NCBI GenBank assembly: GCA_902806565.1
Contig: CADCXA010000021.1
Coordinates: 372,001-436,000, forward strand
DNA from: Hypoxylon rubiginosum
Lineage: Eukaryota > Ascomycota > Sordariomycetes > Xylariales > Hypoxylaceae
Reading direction: 5' to 3'
DNA: 64,000 bases
Shown: piece by piece, positions 58,211-64,000 of the stretch
How the letters are laid out: the number at the start of each line of letters is the position of its first letter
How positions within the stretch are numbered: the first letter of the stretch is position 1
Program-made: the position numbers and the translations under genes
The notes under the pieces: model-generated
What the model saw: the letters and a program-made list of their open reading frames with translations, nothing else
Told to the model about the DNA's origin: nothing
Database searches by the model: none

Positions 58211-60687
58211 ATGGCGGGCATAGAGGATCAGGCGCCGAGGAGCCTATGGAAGACGTTCTTTCGGAGGGGAGCTAGTCCTGGTGCTGAGAACCAGCATAAG
58301 GAGAAGCCGAAATGGAATATGGGAATGCTTAATGATAGGGAGACAATAGAGGTTCCCGGTAAGTTGGCACGGACCGGACCACCCCATAACCTTCTGACTT
58401 TGTTATAGGATCTGTCCTTCTTCTTGCCCAGGGCCGAAATGAGCCTCTAGGTCTTCGTAGTGCTCCGGCTAGGACATCACATTCTTCTCTTCCCACTGGC
58501 TTCTTCCAGGAACCACCACCCCAGCCGACGCCTAGGGAACAAGATGACAAGAAAAAGACGAAGGACGGACAGATAATTTTAGAACCTCAGCCGGATGATT
58601 CCCATAACGATCCGCTGAACTGGCCAACCTGGCGCCGAGATTCAGCGCTCCTCTCTTTAGGCCTTTATTGCATGGTTGGAGGCGGAATTACCCCTATTAT
58701 CGCAGCAGGTTTCACCGACGTTGCGGATGGTACGTAGGAGACACTTGCCCGATCCAACGCCGGTGGCCTCTCTCTAAATACCTTAACAGATTACCACGTT
58801 GACGTTGCCGATGTGTCACTTACAACTGGATTGTATATGATGGGTCTCGGCATTGGCTGCGTCATCTTCTCACCTACCGCCATCCTATACGGAAAGCGTC
58901 CAATTTACCTTTACAGCGCGATACTCTTCATTATATCAGCTATGTGGTGTGCTCTGTCGCCTAATTTCGTCTCGCTTATTTTAGCCCGTATTTTCCAGGG
59001 AATCGCCGTGTCCCCAGTCGAATGTCTCCCGTCTGCTACCATCGCAGAAATCTTCTTTTTGCACGAGAGGGCGTATCGCATCGGTGTTTATACTCTGTTA
59101 CTGCTTGGCGGGAAAAACTTGGTTCCTCTCGTGAGTGCTGCCATCATCGAAAGGCTTGGCTGGCGATGGGTGTTCTGGTAAGTCAATGCTAGCATATTAG
59201 CTGGTATCCACTATCCTCGTCCTTCTCCGGCTTACGGCTTCTCATGTAGGGTTGTTGCAATGGTCGTCGCCTTGTGCGGTACTCTGCTGTTTCTATTCGC
59301 CCCTGAGACATTCTGGGACAGGTCTCCCACACCACGATCACGCCGACATCCAAAGCGACCAAGCCTTTTCAGCAGAAGGTCCTCGGCTCGACAGATTTCG
59401 AGGCAGGTATCAAAGTCTCACCTCAACGAGGACACTGCTGTCGGGAGCGAGAAGCCGGCTGTGGATATGGGGGACGAAAAAGATAGAGGGAGCTATCATG
59501 AGCCTATATCGCCAATGACACATTCGCGGCACAAGAAGGTTCATGTCGGATTCGCGCCTGACGTCGATAGAGAAACGACGTTAGAATTGGGCCACGGAAA
59601 CAGCTCGCCCGTTTCGACTCCGGTAGGAGAAGCCGCCATGCCTCCAATCCCCCGTCCGATCATCAGCCGCGCACAGTCAAATAGCAGCGCGCGGTCACGG
59701 GCAATCTCTGAGCGTCCGGGCCATCTTGGTCTTCCAACACCGGACATAAACAGCTCCAATTCGCCGTATCATAACAACCATGTCTCCGATGACTATTTTC
59801 GGGTAGGCGGAGGCGATTCGTCTCACCCTGCCCCAGGCACGGTCCATTCTGATACGGAGAGCGAGAAACTATCGTTTTCAAACCTGGGCACGATAACCAG
59901 GGGACAAGCCTACACACACGCCTTGCGACATGCACCACCCAAATCCTTTAGCCAGCAATTAAGGATACACCACGGGCGTCTCAACCAAGACAAATGGTGG
60001 AAGGCAGCTGTTCGTCCTTTCATACTCTTCTGCTACCCGGCGGTCCTGTGGTCTGCTGCGATCTACGCATGCTCTATAGGTTGGCTGATTGTTATCTCGG
60101 AATCGGTTGCCGTCATCTATCGGGAGGGTAGTTATAAATTCAGCGCGTTGTCGACAGGCCTCGTCTACATATCGCCTTTTATCGGCGGGGTGCTGGGCAC
60201 CGCTGTGGCAGGCAAAGTCAGCGATATCATCGTCAGGGCCCTCGCCCGTCGGAACGGCGGCCTGTACGAGCCCGAATTTCGTCTCGTCATGGCGGCACCG
60301 ATGGCGGTGACGACGGTCATAGGCCTCATGGGATTTGGATGGTCCGCGGGACAAAACGACTCCTGGATCGTTCCGACCATCTTTTTTGGCGTGGTCTCTT
60401 TCGGCTGCTCTCTAGGCTCGACGACGTCGATTACGTTTTGCGTCGATAGTTACAGACAGTACGCCGGAGAAGCTTTGGTCACGTTGAACTTCAGCAAGAA
60501 CATATTCCACGGTCTAGTCTTTAGTCTGTTCGTCACCAAGTGGCTTACACACGACGGCTCCAAGACGGTTTTCGTCTGGATCGGCATCATACAGCTCATC
60601 GTCCTTCTATTCACGATTCCCATGTACATATTCGGGAAAAGGGCTCGTATGTGGACAGTGCGCAAGAACCTGATGGAGAAGTTCTAG
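58211..60687 (+). CDS. MFS transporter with a long central cytosolic loop
   Basis: The predicted protein has 764 aa in four exons: 58211-58358, 58409-58729, 58790-59177 and 59250-60687. It has the NDPLNWPTWRR entry motif of fungal drug:proton antiporters, a motif-A-like loop (LYGKRPIYLYS), and GIAVSPVECLPSATIAEIFF, typical of the DHA1-type family. Between the sixth and seventh helices is an unusually long hydrophilic loop of about 220 residues, rich in Ser, Arg, His and Pro (from about 309 to 530), with several SRS/RxxS patterns that could be phosphorylation sites. The substrate is unknown. It is too far from the PKS (28 kb) to assign to that cluster. Confidence 0.88.
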
Positions 60688-61182
60688 AGTCCGGCCCTAT
60701 TCGGGCTATCTCGACCCGTGGACGGAGTATATTCTCGTTTAGAGGTCTATAAGGATTGACGTTTCTCCGTGGTTACTTTACATAGTTGGATTTAGCTATA
60801 ACACACTGTTTGTAGGTTATTATACACTTGAGGAGTAAATATTTTGTCATGGCATTTTGGGTATAGCATTTATCAGTATTTACGTTATAACATGACATAA
60901 ATTTAGCATATATATATATATATACAATGCCGAAGAATTCCTACCTTGTCGAGTTTGATAATAAGCTGCAAATAGGTAGTCATGACAGGACACCCAATCC
61001 CCCCCTTTTTAGGGGGCTGGTGTATAGAAAATGACGTATTAAATAAGACACCTCAATGTACGCACGAGCCACGTACAAACCTGGCTCGACCTACATCTTG
61101 AGCTCTCCATCTTCAAAACAAAAATATATCAAGTCTACCATAAGACGCTCTACCTCAACGCCGATAATCTCAGACGGCCACT
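60688..61182. other. Intergenic region with (AT)n tract
   Basis: No gene is seen. A run of alternating AT lies at 60908-60924, and a C8-rich patch follows near 61000. Confidence 0.6.
60908..60924. repeat. (AT)n microsatellite
   Basis: About 17 bp of perfect alternating AT in the spacer. Confidence 0.85.
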
Positions 61183-61830
61183 ATGGGACTCGGGGTCGCC
61201 TACAGCGGTTCATTGCGAGCATCGGGAGCCCTCTTCCGCCGCCCTTTAGCAAGTCGAACTTTTTCTATATCCCATCGTCTTAATGCTAGCAATCAGATTT
61301 ACACTTCGTAAGTAAATGCGACTCGCAGCACGTATTAAGACAGCCAATTGGAATGGAAATTCTCCGCCGCGTAAAAACTGATCCTCTCCGATAGCGTCCG
61401 CCGACCCGACGACCTCCACACGTACCAGCTCTTATCGTCGTCGTCGAGAACCCCGCTCGTCACCCTCTGGACTACTTCGTGGTGCGCCACGTGCCATGTC
61501 GTAGCGCCGCTTCTCAGATCCGTCGTCGAGTCCGGCGTGGGCGAGGCCGAAGGCGGCGTGGGGTACTGCGAGGTGGAAACCGATGCGCCCGATATTATGA
61601 GCGACGCGCTCGGTGCCAAATACATGATTACCTCCATACCCACGCTGCTCAGCTTCGACGCCGGAGAGGCGCAGGTCCGGACCAAGATCACCGACGCTAG
61701 AAATATGGCGGACCGGGCTTTCTTGGAAGAATGGATCCGGAACGAGGCGAGGAGACACGGGGGGCGCGGTGGCGGCGGCGGCGGCGGTGGTTTGGGGATC
61801 CTCGGTGGGTTGTTTGGATCGTGGAAGTGA
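61183..61830 (+). CDS. Thioredoxin-fold protein with a mitochondrial-type presequence
   Basis: The predicted protein has 186 aa in two exons, 61183-61307 and 61395-61830 (87-bp intron). The first exon encodes a basic, Ser/Arg-rich, acid-free N-terminus (about 42 residues, including LFRRPLASRTFSISHR) that looks like a mitochondrial targeting peptide. The second gives a thioredoxin fold: VTLWTTSWCATC with the redox pair Cys72 and Cys75, then a cis-Pro segment SIPTLLSFDAGEAQV. It ends in a Gly-rich tail. The active site WCATC differs from the WCGPC of true thioredoxins, so it is a thioredoxin-like oxidoreductase rather than a classical one. The start was chosen because only this ATG gives a frame-consistent splice into the domain. 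Confidence 0.8.
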
Positions 61831-62112
61831 GATGGTGAGGTAGGATCTGCTTCGACTTTTGCTAACAGCACACACGCACCATGAAGCCGGCTGTAGCCCG
61901 AGTAAATCATCTTCCGGTACCCATCTCCTAGTCGATTCCCGATATGCATATAGCAGCCACCAGACACGGTGTCAAACGAACAGACGCTGGCTCTATATTT
62001 GTACAATGTCTATTATATATTCTATGGCCTATATCCGTCGTTCCGACGTTGAAGGTTGACGCCGAGGAAACAGTTCCGATACACATTTAGTTGTCGATCC
62101 TCTCCCAAATCG

Positions 62113-62706
62113 CTATGCCAAATAAAATACTTCCTCGAGCTCTTTCCACCACGGCGGACTTCCAGACTCGCTGTCTTTGGCGCCGGGTACCACGCTCTGC
62201 GACGGAACTCCAGTTAGCTGTCCAAGTCGTTTCGTGATAGGTGATGGGGGGGTTGTTACCTCTTGAAAGCCGTCTGTCATGGCCCACCACTCCCTAACTT
62301 TGACGTTTTCGCGCATCCGCTCCATGTCGCCTTCAAAGTCGATCCCGGTATATTTGAAGGTGGCGAAGAGGATGCTCGTTCCGGGATCGTGGTAGATGCT
62401 ATCTAGATACGGCGGAAAGGGTCAGCACGATAAGGGATATATATACCTACACATAAATACACATATAAATGTATTGGTACCTAAGTTGGAACGGCAAAAA
62501 GGGGAGAACATACAATCCTCGATATTACAAACTTTGATCTGCTGCAGAACTTCGGGCCACACCGAGGCGTGGACCTCCTTATACTTGTCGATGAACTCGG
62601 GCTTTAGCTTGACGATCTGCGCTATGCGGCGGACGCTCTTCTGTTGCGACTCCGGATCGGGCGACTTGGTAACACGCTGAGGCGGCGGAGCGTGTGGTTT
62701 CCACAT
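62113..62706 (-). CDS. L-rhamnose mutarotase-like protein (RhaM/DUF718 family)
   Basis: The predicted protein has 160 aa in two exons, 62706-62514 and 62402-62113 (111-bp intron). The family pattern is visible: VKLKPEFIDKYKEVHASVWPEV, then after the splice DYSIYHDPGTSILFATFKYTG, and later REWWAMTDGFQE. Rhamnose mutarotases interconvert the anomers of L-rhamnose through a His and paired Trp residues in a small dimeric alpha/beta barrel. The N-terminal ~25 residues are Pro-rich and extend beyond bacterial relatives. It is a single gene with no other rhamnose-use gene in the window, so the substrate is only inferred from the family. Confidence 0.84.
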
Positions 62707-64000
62707 TGTTGCTTTTCTTCTTATAGTCTCGTATATTTATACCAGGGTAGGTATGTAGATGTAGGTATGTATGTATGTATGTATGTATGTATGTATGTAT
62801 GTATGTATGAAAAGGACGGAGGATCGAGAAAATAGCTGACCAAAAAGATGGGACCTCTTATTTCCTCAACTTTCTTTTATGTTGTCTCTAGGGGATGGAG
62901 AAGTCTACTACTTACCGTACTGCGAGAGCCGCTGTATTTTAAATATACAGACTCCTCTCGTAGATCGTCGCCAACTTCCTTGGCTACTAGGTACGTCAAT
63001 ACCTAGGTAACGAAGCAGCTATCTCGTACGACGCGGGGTTCGGCGGAAGTACGCCGAGAGCTGTCTGCCAGGGTGGGCAGAGGCGGGGGTCTCCAAGAAA
63101 AGGGTCTACCTATTCTCCTATCCCCCTCGTCCCCCTCGTACGTTTTTTGCCGTAGATCTACATATCTACATGTAGGTACCTAACATTAGGTTAGGTACTT
63201 GGATATTGATAAGTACATATCATGTGTATGTTGTGTGGAACAAGGAGCTTGCCGGTGGATGGGCATAGTCATAACGTTATAATGATGGGTTGTTCATCAG
63301 CCAGATCAGCCCTACGCCAGTACGCTACCCGCCGCCACAGCAGCTTTTTATCGGTCGTCCCGCTGCGGCGAATCATCAGAATGTAGGTCAGCTGTATCAA
63401 CATTGGCAGTTGACGGGCTTATTATGTACTACAGTAGCCCTCTACATTATATCAGTCTTCATAACTCTGAGTAGATCCGATACTGAGGGTTGCATAATAT
63501 TCACATCTCATAGCTCGAAGCTCGATATTTATAAATTAGAAGCATCTATCAATTCCTATTGGCGAGCAATGGCTCTTGAAGGAGCCGCTGCTTTGACCTC
63601 GAATGCTTCGTGTAATTCTACAGGATTGGGTTGTGACAATGGCCACCTCTTTATATATTTCCAAACTCCGCCTATGCAGCAACGTAACCCACTCCTTTCC
63701 ATGTACCGGTTTCCATGTCCCTCGAAGCCCGTGGCAGTAGTATTACAATGCGGCCGTGAAATATCGTCCGCATCCTTTTCCCCCCTTATGTATGTCTGGA
63801 TTAGCCGCAACTTTTTCTTTTCTAACTGAGACGCCCGCTGGGAATCGAAGAACCGCCCTCGGTTCGTCTTATTAAAAGCTTGTGAATCATAAAAGCAAGG
63901 TAGAGAAGCAAGGTAGAGCTATACTGCCGTCTACGGCCAAAATGCCATCTCGTTCGGCACCGGGAAATGATGACGCTATGCGTAGAACGCCTCAACAAAG
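62707..64000. other. Gene-less right edge
   Basis: No gene is supported. It contains a (GTAT)n microsatellite (62765-62809) and CCTAGG/TACCTA-type short repeats near 62996 and 63170. An open frame at 63290-63829 has no recognised domain and was not called. Confidence 0.5.
62765..62809. repeat. (GTAT)11 microsatellite
   Basis: About eleven perfect tetranucleotide units, roughly 60 bp upstream of the RhaM-like start codon. A likely length-polymorphic locus within that gene's promoter. Confidence 0.92.

Noticed and set aside
61335..62006. A 223-codon minus-strand frame opposite the thioredoxin-like gene
   Set aside because: It contains a poly-Pro run that is the complement of the Gly-rich tail. 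The plus strand has the WCATC active site and targeting sequence.
63290..63829. A 179-codon frame at the right edge
   Set aside because: No recognisable motif and codon use like spacer DNA.

Overview
The window is nuclear DNA of a filamentous ascomycete (Pezizomycotina, probably Sordariomycetes; the class is inferred from gene style only). Genes are split by short introns, mostly 48-130 bp, with GT...AG borders. Housekeeping genes are recognisable (ATG3, ribosomal protein eL37, ELP6, an AzgA-type purine permease), and fungus-specific families are present (HET domain, STAND/NLR, Zn2Cys6 regulator, highly reducing PKS). About twenty protein genes are supported. I saw no tRNA, rRNA or CRISPR array.

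Layout. 1-3356: AT-rich, no gene. 3357-6462: CSC1/OSCA-type (DUF221) membrane channel. 7356-8280: BTB protein. 8999-12682: NB-ARC/TPR NLR-like protein. 13337-30127: core of a secondary-metabolite cluster, made of MFS exporter (-), P450 (-), alpha-oxoamine synthase (-), ketosphinganine-reductase-like SDR (+) and HR-PKS (+). 32407-34990: Zn2Cys6 regulator (+). 35257-36164: a second SDR (-). 37502-40735: large disordered single-span membrane protein. 42364-44988: HET-domain protein. 45585-48096: sugar transporter. 49468-51560: AzgA-like purine permease. 52157-53331: ATG3 (-). 54207-54766: eL37. 55147-56080: ELP6 (-). 58211-60687: second MFS transporter. 61183-61830: mitochondrial-type thioredoxin-fold protein. 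62113-62706: L-rhamnose mutarotase-like protein (-). The right edge has no supported gene.

How the cluster should work (inference from family knowledge). The PKS reads KS-AT-DH-cMT-ER-KR-ACP and ends at the ACP with no release domain. The PLP-dependent alpha-oxoamine synthase next to it would take the acyl chain from the ACP and condense it decarboxylatively with an amino acid. The SDR, which looks like a 3-ketosphinganine reductase, would reduce the resulting ketone. The P450 would hydroxylate and the MFS protein export. This is the logic of fumonisin/AAL-toxin and sphingofungin-type sphinganine mimics, so the predicted product is a sphingoid-like amino-polyol. The genes that decorate fumonisin with tricarballylic esters are not seen, and the cMT cofactor loop is degenerate, so a plain, perhaps unmethylated, chain is favoured.

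The most striking non-coding signal is a CGG-N3-CCG palindrome in every promoter of the core cluster: MFS 15458, P450 18523 and 18545, the divergent AOS/SDR promoter 20481, and PKS 22195. The copies share the form CGG[AG][AT][CT]CCG. It is a good candidate operator for the Zn2Cys6 protein encoded at 32407-34990.

Intron borders were placed by hand from reading frame and family conservation. The least certain junctions are the 5' end of the regulator and the sixth intron of the sugar transporter.
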